64,000 bases of DNA from Entoloma clypeatum (taxonomy: Eukaryota; Basidiomycota; Agaricomycetes; Agaricales; Entolomataceae). The first letter of the stretch is position 1; each line of letters opens with the position of its first letter. The position numbers and the translations under genes were made by a program. Below the pieces are notes generated by a model. That model saw nothing but the letters and a program-made list of their open reading frames with translations. It was not told where the DNA came from and made no database searches. Location: positions 3,162,001 to 3,226,000 of the forward strand of contig OY751489.1 of the NCBI GenBank assembly GCA_963565915.1, given 5' to 3'. Positions 10,401 to 19,784 of the stretch are shown piece after piece.

Positions 10401-12911
10401 GTCGGAGAAAAGTTTCTTGAATTTCGCATCCAATCCGGAAAGACTGTCGGCGAGAGCGAGTTGTTCGACACGGGATCTGATTAGAGCGACGATGTTGACG
10501 TCCCCAATCGTATGTGCAGAGAAGTCGAAGTGCTTGGGGTTCTTCGCAAAAAGTTCACCGAGCTCTCCAAGGACGGATTTGTGGCGTAGTCTGAAGGCAA
10601 GACGGCCCTCTAGGATCAATTTCCTCTCGAGTTTGCGGCGTAGTGGTGGGGACAGGGGAGGGTTCCTCCGCACATTCTTGAGGTCTGGGGGGTTCAAGAG
10701 GTCGTAACCGTCATCCTTGCATTTCGCAGTGTTGCATTCGACGTCAATGACAATTCTATTTTGCTTAATGAAGCTGAGGCCAAGAATAATATCTGCATGA
10801 AGGTTAGGGACTATGAAGGCATGTAGTACGTGTGAGGTCCATAAGGCGTCTGTCGATTGTAAGTGCAGTTTAACATAATGTGTGACCCGACAGGCGTCCT
10901 CATCCCCACTGTAAGCGCCCGAGATTTCAAAGCTTTTGTATGCGCGATGGCGGGTGAGGGCGAAGACGTCAACGGTTTCTTCAGAAATCAGGACTGGTGG
11001 GCAACCGGTGTCAATAAGAGCACGAATATGTGTCGGGGCACAGGTGGCAGGGGCATCGATGGCACAGGGCCACCAGATGTGTTCGGGGAGGGAGAAGGAA
11101 TTGGAGAGGGGAGTGGGGGCATTGGGGGAAGGAAGAGAAGTGAGGGGAGAAGATACATACTCATCTGAGGCAAAGCCTTCGTTATAGTCGATGGAGATCG
11201 CGTCATCTTCAGAGGATGAGGAGTTGTCCCCGCTGGCCATGGGCTGGTTGTCGAAGATGGCAGAAACAGGGATTGATCTGGCATGGGGCGGAGATGAGGA
11301 GTTAAGCTCAGGGTAAAAGTTATTGGAGAACGGGACATGGACAGGAGGGGGAGGGAGGTGAGGGGTGACTGGGGGGGCAGGGGCCGGAAGGAGAGGAGTG
11401 CGGCGAGGGGGGGTCATCACCGCTGCAATAACGGTGGGTGTAGACTCAATAGGTGCTGGGGAGACCGAGACGGAGGCGACGATCGTGGGGTTGTTATCGG
11501 GAGCGCGTTTGGCCGTGGCGGCAGCCACAGCACCCGCCTGGTTACAGTTTGCGACGGCTTCAACTGTTGGGCGGCGGTAGGGGCACTGGGCAGCCACGTG
11601 GGATGTGTAGAATTCTCGGCAGGAGAAGCAACCACCAAACTGTCGGAGGAGGTTGCGTTGGTCGTCTGTGAGGGGTTCCATACCGATGGCGTCGTTGGGG
11701 CGTGAGATACGATTGCTGTAGTTTGATGTGGTGGCCGTAGTCGTGGGCCGGGGGGGTGGGGGAATATTGGGACGGGGAGGCAAGGGGAAAACATTGGCGT
11801 TGGTGGTGGGGGTGGGAGGGGTATGTTGCATGACGTGGGAGGCAATGGCGGAGAACATTACGGAGCGCTCTGCACGCAGCTTCTCGTCAATCAGCCGGAC
11901 GTGGAGTTGCCAGGCCTCGAAGGATGGGATGCTGTCGAGAAGGCCGGTAGGCAGGGTCGCTGCGCGTGGAGTCCCATCTGGATTCATGCCTGGGGATGCA
12001 TTTTGCAGAATGCCGACGGAGTTGTTCTGGCGGTATGCAGTTCGCAGCGTTGGGATCATACGTATAATTAAATATTCACGGATGTTGTCGGCGGCAACGT
12101 GGATGGCAGGGCGGTGAGACATCAGAGCATTCGCAGCACAGAAATCATTGCTCCATTCCCAGAAGGAGTGGTTGGGGTTCTGGTGGTTGATGACCCGGGC
12201 AACAATCTCGTCCTCCCAGTCAACAGGGAGCCATCTCTTCTTGAGTTCTGTCATGAATTGCGGGAAAGATAGTGCGGCGAGGGTGTCTTGGTTTGTGGAT
12301 GCCCAAGAGTAGATCGAAGGTGTAGAAAAATTTAGAAGGACTTGGCGGACCTGGTTGGCTGGGAGGATTGCTTTGTGGTTAAAATAACGTGCCGCGGCGA
12401 TTTCGAAAGCCTGCGTCACGGGTAGGGTGAGCTTCCCGTCGGAGACCATGGGTGGTTTGCCAATGGTGCCTTCATTCAGGAGGCGAGCCAATGGTTCTGC
12501 AGAGGCGGGAACAGTGGGCATGGCGAGGCCAGAGTATGAATACATTGTGCTATGATGGCCGGAGAACAAGTACTCGGAGCTCGAGTCAGAGTCTGAGTCG
12601 GAGTCGTCGGGAATAAGGCTGGGAGGGAACAGGAGGGGGGTCGGCGTGGGGGAAACCAGGGGCAGGACAGGGAGGGACTGTGGTGAAACAAGGGGGGTCC
12701 GTGAGTGCGCGGAGGTGTCAAAGAGTCGGGAGAACAACGATGATTCCGAGGATATTTGGAAAAGCGGGTCGGACTTTGGGGGTGTGGCTATATGCGGTCG
12801 TTTGGTGTCGGGCTTTGAGGAACTAGGTTCTGGGGTGGCTATATGCGGTCGTGGGGAGGGAGAGAGGACAGGCAAATTGAGGGGGGACTGGGGCAGGGAC
12901 GTCGAGGACAA
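7476..12911 (-). CDS. gag-pol: chromovirus Gag-Pol polyprotein with C-terminal chromodomain, 1811 codons
   Basis: A single frame encodes everything needed for retrotransposition. Residues 1-110 are proline/serine-rich, and the capsid-like region spans about 120-400. One atypical zinc knuckle (CFSCREFYTSHVAAQC, CX2CX6HX4C) lies near 427-442. The aspartic protease (ALIDTGCPPVLIS) is near 632, and the reverse transcriptase has catalytic YLDD near 1019. RNase H follows (TCDASKRR, about 1172; YTDHKTL). The integrase has an HHCC zinc finger at about 1385-1420, then Asp near 1447, Asp near 1508 and Glu near 1546. A chromodomain fills about 1757-1800 (YKVRWLGYGEDDDEWLP). The chromodomain defines the chromovirus clade and is known to steer integration to modified chromatin. 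Gag and pol in one frame, as here, is the Tf1-like arrangement. No stop or frameshift is present. Confidence 0.97.
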   Translation of the reverse strand: MSSTSLPQSPLNLPVLSPSPRPHIATPEPSSSKPDTKRPHIATPPKSDPLFQISSESSLFSRLFDTSAHSRTPLVSPQSLPVLPLVSPTPTPLLFPPSLIPDDSDSDSDSSSEYLFSGHHSTMYSYSGLAMPTVPASAEPLARLLNEGTIGKPPMVSDGKLTLPVTQAFEIAAARYFNHKAILPANQVRQVLLNFSTPSIYSWASTNQDTLAALSFPQFMTELKKRWLPVDWEDEIVARVINHQNPNHSFWEWSNDFCAANALMSHRPAIHVAADNIREYLIIRMIPTLRTAYRQNNSVGILQNASPGMNPDGTPRAATLPTGLLDSIPSFEAWQLHVRLIDEKLRAERSVMFSAIASHVMQHTPPTPTTNANVFPLPPRPNIPPPPRPTTTATTSNYSNRISRPNDAIGMEPLTDDQRNLLRQFGGCFSCREFYTSHVAAQCPYRRPTVEAVANCNQAGAVAAATAKRAPDNNPTIVASVSVSPAPIESTPTVIAAVMTPPRRTPLLPAPAPPVTPHLPPPPVHVPFSNNFYPELNSSSPPHARSIPVSAIFDNQPMASGDNSSSSEDDAISIDYNEGFASDEYVSSPLTSLPSPNAPTPLSNSFSLPEHIWWPCAIDAPATCAPTHIRALIDTGCPPVLISEETVDVFALTRHRAYKSFEISGAYSGDEDACRVTHYVKLHLQSTDALWTSHVLHAFIVPNLHADIILGLSFIKQNRIVIDVECNTAKCKDDGYDLLNPPDLKNVRRNPPLSPPLRRKLERKLILEGRLAFRLRHKSVLGELGELFAKNPKHFDFSAHTIGDVNIVALIRSRVEQLALADSLSGLDAKFKKLFSDCFPSDIPHVDLLPDDVHHRIEIKPGSTFATSRPYSCPRKYRDAWRMLINQHIAAGRIRPSSSPYASPSFIIPKADPEVLPRWVVDYRLLNKVTVPDAFPLPRIDDILADCAKGKIWGTIDMTNSFFQTRVHPDHVKYTATLTPFGLWEWTVMPMGCRNAPATHQRRVSLALKDHIGKICHVYLDDIVIWSKDLPEHEANISTILKALRQAHLFCSLKKSKLFCHEIDFLGHHISSRGIEADKSKIQKILDWPRPRNAKEVRRFLGLVRYIAAFLPRLAEHTAILTPLTKKDCNNVFPNWTKSHQHAFDCIKSLVTSCDCLTSIDHVNPGDNLIFLTCDASKRRIGSVLSFGPSWKSARPVAFESRALRDAEKHYPVHELELLSIIHALRKWRSDLLGSHIHIYTDHKTLQNFETQRDLSMRQARWMEYISQYDHSITYINGEANSVADAMSRFPDRGDPAQSPCPTPDSPTSVAAIFRISSDDSFTSDIRTGYANDGWCSKLINDLKGNSVDVKFGLKVKDGLLFVGNRLVIPNIKSLREGIFRLAHDNLGHFGGDKTYEALRHEFYWPNMRRDLLNAYVPSCSQCQRNKSRTSKPPGPLHPLAIPDGRFKSIAMDFIGPLPSDNGLDCLLTITDRLGADIQLVPCRTDTSAEELADLFFDHWYCENGCPEEMITDRDKLFMSKFWRSLMTLTGIKHKVSTSYHPQTDGASERTNKTVIQSIRFLVDRDQVGWVKALPRVRFSIMNTVNSSTGYAPFMLKSGHHPRLIPPLVRGAPSSATDDPAPATTFIRRLSSDIAEAQDRLLAAKLNQAHNANLSRGPDPHFHIGDKVLLSTEHRRRDYIQAGDGRAAKFMPRYDGPYRITHAFPDSSMYGLSMSSASRVHPKFHVSLLKPYIENNPELFPSRVRHPPAPIVTEDGQVECFIERIIDERGKGKRRQYKVRWLGYGEDDDEWLPKSQLEDAAALDCWESRNG

Positions 12912-13159
12912 GGAAGAGAGAGAGAGAGATGAGTCAATAGCACCTTGTAATCGTGCTAGAAGGCTGGGTCTGTCGGTGCCGTTATGGAAGTGTGTGGCAA
13001 TCGAGTCCGACGAGTCTGTCGAGGGCGTCAGGGGATCGAGAGGGGAGTCCAGCGTGGGAGAGCCGCCAGGGAGGGGGGGGGGAATGTTCAGGGTCTGGGA
13101 TGTTCACGTTCAGGGTCCGGGATGTTCAGGGTCCAAGATATTTAGCCCGAGGGCAACGA

Positions 13160-13170
13160 TTGTTTCTTCA
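13160..13170 (-). other. primer binding site of the self-priming type
   Basis: Four bases inside the 5' LTR the minus strand reads TGAAGAAACAA. Its exact 11-nt reverse complement, TTGTTTCTTCA, occurs in the LTR transcript orientation at 13230-13220. It lies about 60 nt downstream of a TATATATA box (about 13288-13281), a possible transcript 5' end. In Tf1/sushi-group elements the first 11 nt of the mRNA fold onto such a site and prime reverse transcription. No standard tRNA 3' end match was noticed. Confidence 0.65.
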
Positions 13171-13174
13171 AAAG

Positions 13175-13337
13175 TGAAGACCTGACCTCGGTCGGTCCAC
13201 TCAGGAGGGTTCGGACAGCTGAAGAAACAAGGTTGTTGTATGGGGAGAGAAAACTAGAAACTACAGATATGTGCGATGAGTATATATATCGGACTTCTTA
13301 GATCACGTGGGGATGTGAATGGTAAGCGGAGCTTACA
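13175..13337 (-). repeat. 5' LTR and promoter of the chromovirus
   Basis: 163 bp with a TATATATA box on the minus strand near 13288-13281. The outer side abuts the ACGTC duplication at 13338-13342. Confidence 0.95.
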
Positions 13338-14016
13338 ACGTCCTCTGCTTAAAAAGGCCCATCGACTGGAGCGTCTCAGATTTGCCAGGTACCATGAAAA
13401 TTGGACAGTTGAGGATTGGAAGAGGGTCTTGTGGTCAGATGAGACAAAAATTAACAGGATTGGATCAGATGGGAGGGTGTATACTTGGAAAAAAAGGGGG
13501 GAACCACTTTCTGACAGAACCACTACTCCTACAGTCAAGCATGGAGGGGGGAATAACCTTATGGTATGGGGGTGCATGGGCTGGAATGGGGTGGGGGTGC
13601 TTACAGAGGTTCAGGGGATTATGAATGCAGACCAATACTGCCAAATTTTGGATGAAGGAGTGGTGGAAAGCTTTGAAAAGTTGGAGATGGCAGAGGGGGA
13701 AAGGATATTTCAGCAGGACAATGACCCCAAACATGCCTCCAACAAGGCAACAAAGTGGTTTGAGGACAACAACATTCAAGTTCTGGTCTGGCCTGCCCAA
13801 TCCCCTGATCTCAATGCCATTGAACACCTCTGGGTAGAGCTGAAGAAGAATTTGAGGAAATATCCAAGTCCACCAAAAGGGGTACATGAGTTGTGGGAGA
13901 GGGTTGCAGAAGAGTGGAACAAAATTACACCAGAAGCATGCCAAAGACTTATAGAAAGCATGCCTAGAAGGATACAAGCAGTTATCAAGGCAAAAGGGGG
14001 TCATACCAAGTACTAA
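13338..14016 (+). pseudogene. Tc1 transposase, C-terminal part with DDE catalytic core
   Basis: The transposase frame resumes exactly after the right LTR and its ACGTC duplication and runs open to 14016. Catalytic residues of the DDE nuclease are visible: first Asp in WSDE (about 13434), second Asp in FQQDND (about 13720), Glu in AIEHLW. Thirty-four residues separate the second Asp from the Glu, which is the DD34E spacing of the Tc1 family. This half is intact, but the gene as a whole is broken by the chromovirus and one upstream TGA. Confidence 0.92.
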
Positions 14017-14027
14017 TTGTGTAAATA

Positions 14028-14243
14028 ACCAAGGGTCAAAAAACTGTCCCAATGATTGATTATTTTGTTTTATTTATTATTCCATCAATATTTGTTCAAA
14101 CCACATGACCCAGGGCTCAAAAGCAAGCTAAGATGATACAGAATAACATATCTTTTTTGCAGAAAATTATCACAAGTGCCTGTTGTGTTATTAGCAATAC
14201 AGTACAAAACAGCCAAACATTGGGACAGTTTTTTGAGCTACTG
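14028..14243 (-). repeat. right terminal inverted repeat of the Tc1 element
   Basis: Reverse-complement partner of 6563-6777; the outer end is followed by TA. Confidence 0.93.
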
Positions 14244-14245
14244 TA

Positions 14246-14721
14246 GGTGAGCGTCATTTTATGTATCTTGCTAGTGGAAATGTTGATAGTTTTGATAGAT
14301 ATTGGTGATGTTCTGCCCCTCCAATATGTTGGAGTTTCAGACACCGATTTGAGCAAAGTATCCATGAATGAGGTGATGCTTTATGCTCTGGCAAACTTGG
14401 ATGGGTTAGTTTTGTCGAACATGCGTGTTGGGTGCTGCAATTCCATGATCGATGATTCCGCACACATCACTCGTTTTCTTTCATTGCTTTTGATATTGAG
14501 CAAAAGCGTGCAGCATTATATTCAGCCCGGGTACAAATAAAGAGACAAGATTTCGAAGCCAATGCGATGATATTGGCATCATTGACCGTGAATGATCTCC
14601 AGGAAGCAGAAGATGAGGAGCGTAGACAAGTTCCAATCAGCAATCCTAGGGTGAAAGCACTGCGAAAACATGTTTTTGCCGCAAGTGGACGTGTAATGGG
14701 ATCCGACAATGGTCGTGCAGC
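14246..14721 (+). pseudogene. Helitron protein, segment before the Rep domain
   Basis: After the Tc1 element the Helitron coding sequence resumes. It is poorly preserved up to about 14490. From about 14490 it reads as the conserved pre-Rep segment (FDIEQKRAALYSARVQIKRQ, then ISNPRVKALRKHVFAASGRV) and stops at the solo-LTR insertion. Joining across the LTR and one GCAGC duplication keeps the frame. Confidence 0.8.
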
Positions 14722-15309
14722 TGTCACGTAGCGTGTTTTTCAACATCGGAAAAGTCGGATGAGTTGGAGGAGTCGGAGCGGAGTAGTGGAAGAGCAGATG
14801 CGACAAGTCCGACGTCTTGCAGAAAGGACCTGGCTTCAACTTATGTGTTGCGCCCCATTCTTTGACGTGGTCCTAGATTTCAGATTGGCAGATGTCGGAG
14901 GGTGAGAGGAGCGGATGTGCGGAGCGGATGTGTGGACGTGGAGACGTGAGAAGGAGGATGAGGACAAAAGGCAAAGGAATAGATTGGTGGAACGTATGGC
15001 AGCATATAGTGATGTATAATATTCAAACTGAGGAACGACGACAGAATTCATACTACTTATAGTAAACCAGAAGTGGGTCAGTAACTACTATAGGTAAGGT
15101 GTGGATGTTGGAGTTACTCATCGGAGCAATCGGAGTACGGAGAGGAGCAAATGCAAAATCAACATCAAGATGTCTACTTGTCAGCATAATTAGAATGTTA
15201 ACTAGTAGAGATGTCAATAAGTACTATTATGAAAATCATCGGATGTCGGATCGGATAAAACGTCGGAGTCGTCGGATGTGTTGGATGTATGAATTGCATG
15301 GTTATGACA
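14722..15309. mobile_element. solo LTR, 588 bp
   Basis: Bounded by TGTCA and TGACA inverted termini and flanked by GCAGC on both sides (14717-14721 and 15310-15314). This shows an LTR retrotransposon inserted here and later recombined out between its LTRs. A 512-bp relative, lacking one end, lies at 48328-48839. The left half is rich in CGGA/GGAG repeats. No internal element of this family is in the window. Confidence 0.88.
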
Positions 15310-16400
15310 GCAGCATATCGCGGACAGATATGGGGAACATGTTTATGGCTTCGACCTCCAAGTTTATGGGTAACCATAAACCCTGCAGATGTGCATGATC
15401 CAGTCACACAGGTATTCGCTGGAGAACATATATATATGGACAAATTTCAGGCAAGCGCAGGTCCTGATAGCACCTGATGGGCTGAAAACATGGCAAGGGA
15501 TCCATATGCCGCAGCAAAATTTTTTCATTTCATTATTCAGGCAATCCTCGAAACACTTTTTGGCATCAAGGTTCATAGGAATCACGTTATCAGTCAAATT
15601 GGGGTTTTGGGACATGTCAGCGGTTATTTTGGTGTTGTGGAGGCACAAGGTTGCGGCACACTTCATCTTCACATGCTACTTTGGTTGAAGAATGCACCAA
15701 ACACAGACGAGATGCAACAGTTGTTGAAAGGGGAATGCTTTTGACAACACATGAAGCAGTATTTTGAAGCAAACATCTGTGCATATCTTCCAGGTTTTGA
15801 TGAAGCTGCCATTCATAATATGCAAAGAGAAACCGATATTGCATACTCTCGTCCTTTGGACCCTGATGAACCAGATTGGGGTGCAAAAAATCAAATATTA
15901 GAGCGACGATTGGCACGCTCACAGCAGATTCATACATGCAAGCATGGTATATGTCTTTATCCTAATAAAGATGGACAGATGATATGCAAATGGTGAGCTC
16001 CTTGGCCATTGTCCAAAACGACAGAAGTTTATGAAGACAGGACAGTTGTTTTGAAAAGAGAGTATGGTTATATCAATGGATATTGTCCTGCCATGTTGAA
16101 CATGGTGCAGTGCAACAATGATGCCAAACCATTGACAAATGGAGAGGAAACCTGTGGCGCTGTCTGGTATTCAACATGCTATCAAACAAAGAAACAAGGG
16201 AAATCTTACAACACATCAGCACTAATGTCATAAACTTTGATGGACCATATCAAGAATGATGCATATGTGAACGATATTTTGCAACAAAATTGACTGCTTA
16301 TATTTCAGTGTTTCAATGTCTTGAATCGAAAAATGGAATTGTCAGGTCAACAGATGATATCATATTTAATGGGTTGTGTTCTGTTCACATCACTACATGC
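15310..16400 (+). pseudogene. Helitron Rep (HUH nuclease) domain, broken by stops
   Basis: The frame resumes with RGQIWGTCLW, PPSLWVTINPADVHDP and FAGEHIYMDKF, the conserved Rep entry region of fungal Helitrons. The HUH metal-binding motif is HLHM at 15664-15675, inside GCGTLHLHMLLW. Rep nicks and joins single strands during rolling-circle transposition. In-frame TGA codons occur after GPDST (about 15476), after LKGECF (15742), after ICKW (15994) and after LQQN (about 16291). At the first three, arginine codons are expected from the family. Catalytic tyrosines were not located with confidence. Confidence 0.85.
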
Positions 16401-17400
16401 CTGTTTATTGGTTGGCACTTGCAAGAGAACTGGTCCGATTTTATGGCACTTTTGAAATAGAAGATGAAACGTGAGTGAGAAAGTGATATTTCAAGTGAAA
16501 GAAACAAACTAATAGCAAGCAGACGACCAGGCAATGGTCTGGAAGACATGGGAGATAACGGAGAAGGAGATACAACAGAGAAAGAGGTATAAAGTCTTTT
16601 ACATGGATATTTCAATGGCTGAATAAATGTTTGGCAGGTGGTTGTAGAATCAGTAACCATTGTGAGCAGCAATACAGGGACACTTACAACGAGTCATCAA
16701 GTTCATGATTATGAATTTTGAGGACAGGATTTCGAGGATATGAGTTTTCTTGATTTTGTTGTGGAAACATACGAACAATGTTTGCCAAGGATGGAGCAAG
16801 AAAAAGAAGACAGACAATGTGGGCGTCCTCCGCATGAAAGATCTTGATATAGCGATCTTCATCCAAAACATGACACACATCATCGCATTTGACGAACACT
16901 CTTTCATAACACATTACCAAAAGTTATAGGACCTTGGTTTTCTCGCCGTGATGACATGAGCAAGCCTGATTTTTACTTTGCATCAATGCTTGCAATTTTG
17001 AAACCTTGGTCATCGTTAGGTCAATTGAAAAGGGCAGATCAAACATGGGAAGAGGAATTTACACTTTTTTACCAAAGTGCATCTCAACGCACTCATGATG
17101 TTCTTGCCGGTGTCCAGTATTATTATGATAGCAAAAGTTCAGCGGAGAAGAACAGAGAGGACCGAACTGTAGATGATCGTGATGACTGGGAAACACAAGA
17201 AGTTGAGGTGTCAAACAAGGCAACATATGATGAGGCACATACAATTGTCGAGGTTTGTAATTTTTATATGATCAAAGGTCCATGATATGAAGAAAATGCA
17301 GGCCATAAACAAAGAAGATCTTGCACAATATGAATTACTTCAAATCCCAGCTCGTGAACATGCACATGGATATCTTGCTGTTGAAACAGCAAGATCAGTC
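16401..17400 (+). pseudogene. Helitron Rep-helicase linker region, heavily decayed
   Basis: Plus-strand coding sequence with several stops and probable frameshifts. Recognisable family pieces include the stretch beginning PKVIGPWFSRRDD (about 16918) and 16956-17285 with ILKPWSSLGQLKRADQTWEE. No separate gene is supported; minus-strand open frames here are shadows. Confidence 0.65.
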
Positions 17401-19205
17401 AATATATTTGGTGAAGAAACAGATAAATGGACAACCCAAAATACAACAAACATAGGAATAGCAAGTGGCAGGAATTATGCCCAACTTGCATGATGGCAAG
17501 AAACTATAGATCAAGAGTTGACGAAACAGAATATAGAGTTAGCTCTGGAGGCGAGTAATGAAGATGTGGGAAGTGTTACCGCATTTTGCAGTGACGAGGG
17601 GGGGGTTGAAATCATGGAAGCAACATTGAGTGCTCCAACAGCCAGTGAAGAAACATTAACCGTGGTCAATCCATATGATCTGCGACAGGATCAGCGACAT
17701 GCATATGATATCATTGATTGGCACTTGACAGCAACACTGGCTGGACGTTCCCCCCCTCAACTCCTGATGGTCATTGCGGGCGAAGGCGGCGTCGGAAAAT
17801 CCAAAACTATTCAAACAATAACGGAAAATTTCACAGCTAAAGGAGTAAGCAATATACTTGTGAAAGGAGCATATACAGGTATCGCGGCATGTGTTATTGA
17901 AGGAAGAACATTGCATGTTCTTGGATGTATACCAGTCCATAGAGGATGACAATCGGCACAAACCTTGAAAAGATTAGTGGCATTTTGGAGTGTCAAACAA
18001 TATTTTATCATTGACAAAATGTCAATGATCTCGTGGGAATTCTTTGCAAAATTGTCGAAGATCATTGCCACTGCAAAGACAGGAACAACTTCCATCAGTT
18101 TCCTCCAGTTATTTCCAGAAGAAGTGCACCTTTGTTTCGACCATGTAACATCACGACAGACACAATGAACGAGATAATCGGTCGTCAATTATATGAGCAG
18201 TTTACAATTGTGGTGCGCCTGAAGGAGCAAATACGGGTAGTGGATTCAGAATGGGAGGATGTCCTTCAACATGTTCGCCATGGAAATTGTGGTAAACAGC
18301 ATCTAAACATTCTGCGCAAACTCGTCATCACAAATCCACAATGTCCATACACTGATTTTTCACAATCACCTTGGAATGAAGCACTTTTAGTGACGCCACA
18401 TCATGCAGTCCGGATGCAGTGGAACAGAGCAGCCAGTATTAAAAGGTGCACCTCGCAGGAAACACCTCTGATGATATCTCGGGCAGAAGATAAACTCAAT
18501 GGTCGAGAACTAACATTACCGGAGTGATTTGCGGTAGCAAGTATGCCATCAGGGAGAGAAAAAAATTGTAGAGAGAGAGGCGGTCTACAAAATGTTGTTG
18601 AACTTGCAATTGGCATGAAAGTGATGGTGACATGGAATGTGCTTACCGAGTTAGAGGTCACAAATGGTACACGGGGCGAAATAACAGCGATCATGCTTGA
18701 TGAACGTGAAGAAAATTTTGACGTCCACCAACCAAAGATATATTTGCAATATCCACCCTGCTATATTCTGGTAAAGTTGGCATGTACAAAACTGAGCCAC
18801 TTGAAAGGATTGGAAAAAGAAGTAGTGTCTATCGTTCCTATGACAAGGACATTTAAAGTGCAAATCGGAAAAGAAAAACAGACAATTACTCGATGCCAAC
18901 TTCCGATTACGCCTGCATATGCATTAACTGATTACAGGGGGCAAGGTCAGACCATGGATCCTGTCATCATAGATATAGGAAAACCACCCATGGGAGAGTT
19001 GACGGCATTCAATGCATATGTTGCATTGTCGCGCGGTCGTTCACAGGCCAGGGTACAGCTTCTTCGAGATTTCGACGTCAAGATTTTTACACAACATCCA
19101 AGTGAATATTTGCATCTAGAGGATCAACGACTGCATAAGTTGGATGAGGAAACACGAGTATGGTGGAACAAACTCACAATATGGAAAGACAGGATGGGCC
19201 TGTAA
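17401..19205 (+). pseudogene. Helitron PIF1-type helicase domain, broken by stops
   Basis: DNA helicase part of the Helitron protein. Walker A is AGEGGVGKSKT at about 17776-17811. The C-terminal helicase motifs are visible in 18543-19205: ALTDYRGQGQTMDPVIIDIG, then NAYVALSRGRSQ, the conserved motif VI with its arginine. In-frame TGA codons at about 17491, 17947 and 18525 interrupt it, and family comparison suggests arginine at the last two. The final open frame ends at a TAA at 19203-19205, a plausible natural C-terminus. Confidence 0.88.
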
Positions 19206-19784
19206 AGCAGCAGAATGTATACATTGTGGACGGCATGTGCAAGTCCGATTTAAGGTTTGGAAGTTGGACACAGGAGAGTTACATACTTATAAGTCACACA
19301 CAAAGCAGAACGACTAGCCAACACCAACATGGCACGATTTAGTGTGCATGAGAACAGTATACACAGACTATTCACCCGAGGCAAGACACAAAAACACATG
19401 AAGCAAGAGATCATAATAGAGAGGTGTTGTAATGTAGAGTGCAAGAGAGGATTGCAAAGATGACGGAGATCACCGTTAGTTATAATTATCAACCAATCAT
19501 TTTGTGGGGTCATTCTCGTTCTCAGTGACCTTGTTTAGCAACAAGGTGATATTGTACACTCTACATGGCACCAAAAGTAGCATCAAACGAGGGTAGCAAC
19601 ACGCGCTGAGTATCTGATGTTAATGTGACACTCAGTGAAGTATACAGATGATAAGAAAGGGACCATACACACCAGAAAACTCCTAAATCGTTGTCGGATA
19701 CCACAATGAAAGCCTCCAACATGATGAAGCCACGGGCTTTGACCTATGAGTCTTGAATGGGAGAGTCATCAAGATACTTATTGA
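19206..19784 (+). other. Helitron 3' flank; hairpin, no gene seen
   Basis: No convincing coding sequence. A perfect 7-bp stem with a 4-nt loop (CCTTGTT TAGC AACAAGG, 19529-19546) fits the position of a Helitron 3' hairpin or a simple terminator-like structure. The usual CTRR 10-12 nt downstream is absent; CTAC occurs 15-18 nt downstream. Confidence 0.35.

Larger units (their letters stand above)
7268..13337 (-). mobile_element. intact Ty3/Gypsy chromovirus with identical 163-bp LTRs
   Basis: A complete 6070-bp element inserted in the Tc1 transposase gene. The two LTRs (7268-7430 and 13175-13337) appear identical base for base, and ACGTC target duplications flank it (7263-7267 and 13338-13342). 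It encodes one uninterrupted gag-pol frame ending in a chromodomain. It has a purine-rich tract next to the 3' LTR and a self-priming type primer site next to the 5' LTR. All structural requirements for an autonomous element are visible. It is the youngest insertion in this nest. Confidence 0.96.
6563..14243 (+). mobile_element. Tc1-type DNA transposon with 215-bp terminal inverted repeats, carrying a nested chromovirus
   Basis: Bounded by inverted repeats starting CAGTAGCTCAAAAAACTGTC at 6563 and ending with the reverse complement at 14243. It is flanked on both sides by TA (6561-6562 and 14244-14245), the Tc1/mariner target duplication. Without the chromovirus (6.07 kb plus one 5-bp duplication) the element is about 1.6 kb, a normal Tc1 size. 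It carries one transposase gene split by the chromovirus. The inverted repeats look essentially identical by eye, so this insertion is younger than the Helitron it sits in. Confidence 0.95.
5250..19560 (+). mobile_element. decayed Helitron, interrupted by a Tc1 element and a solo LTR
   Basis: Three blocks of plus-strand coding sequence (about 5250-6562, 14246-14721, 15310-19205) assemble into one basidiomycete Helitron protein once the inserted elements and their target duplications are set aside. The order is N-terminal DUF6570-like domain, HUH Rep domain, PIF1-type helicase. Helitrons move as single-stranded DNA by rolling-circle replication. Many in-frame stops, mostly TGA, make it inactive. 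The exact ends are uncertain: a 7-bp stem hairpin at 19529-19546 is a candidate 3' signal but is not followed by a canonical CTRR. Confidence 0.85.

Noticed and set aside
11337..11705. Plus-strand ORFs opposite the chromovirus gag-pol (several over 100 codons)
   Set aside because: Shadows of the GC-rich minus-strand gag-pol frame with glycine/arginine-rich composition.
19529..19565. Helitron 3' terminus at the hairpin
   Set aside because: A good stem-loop is present, but the required CTRR 10-12 nt downstream is missing, so the end was not called as certain.
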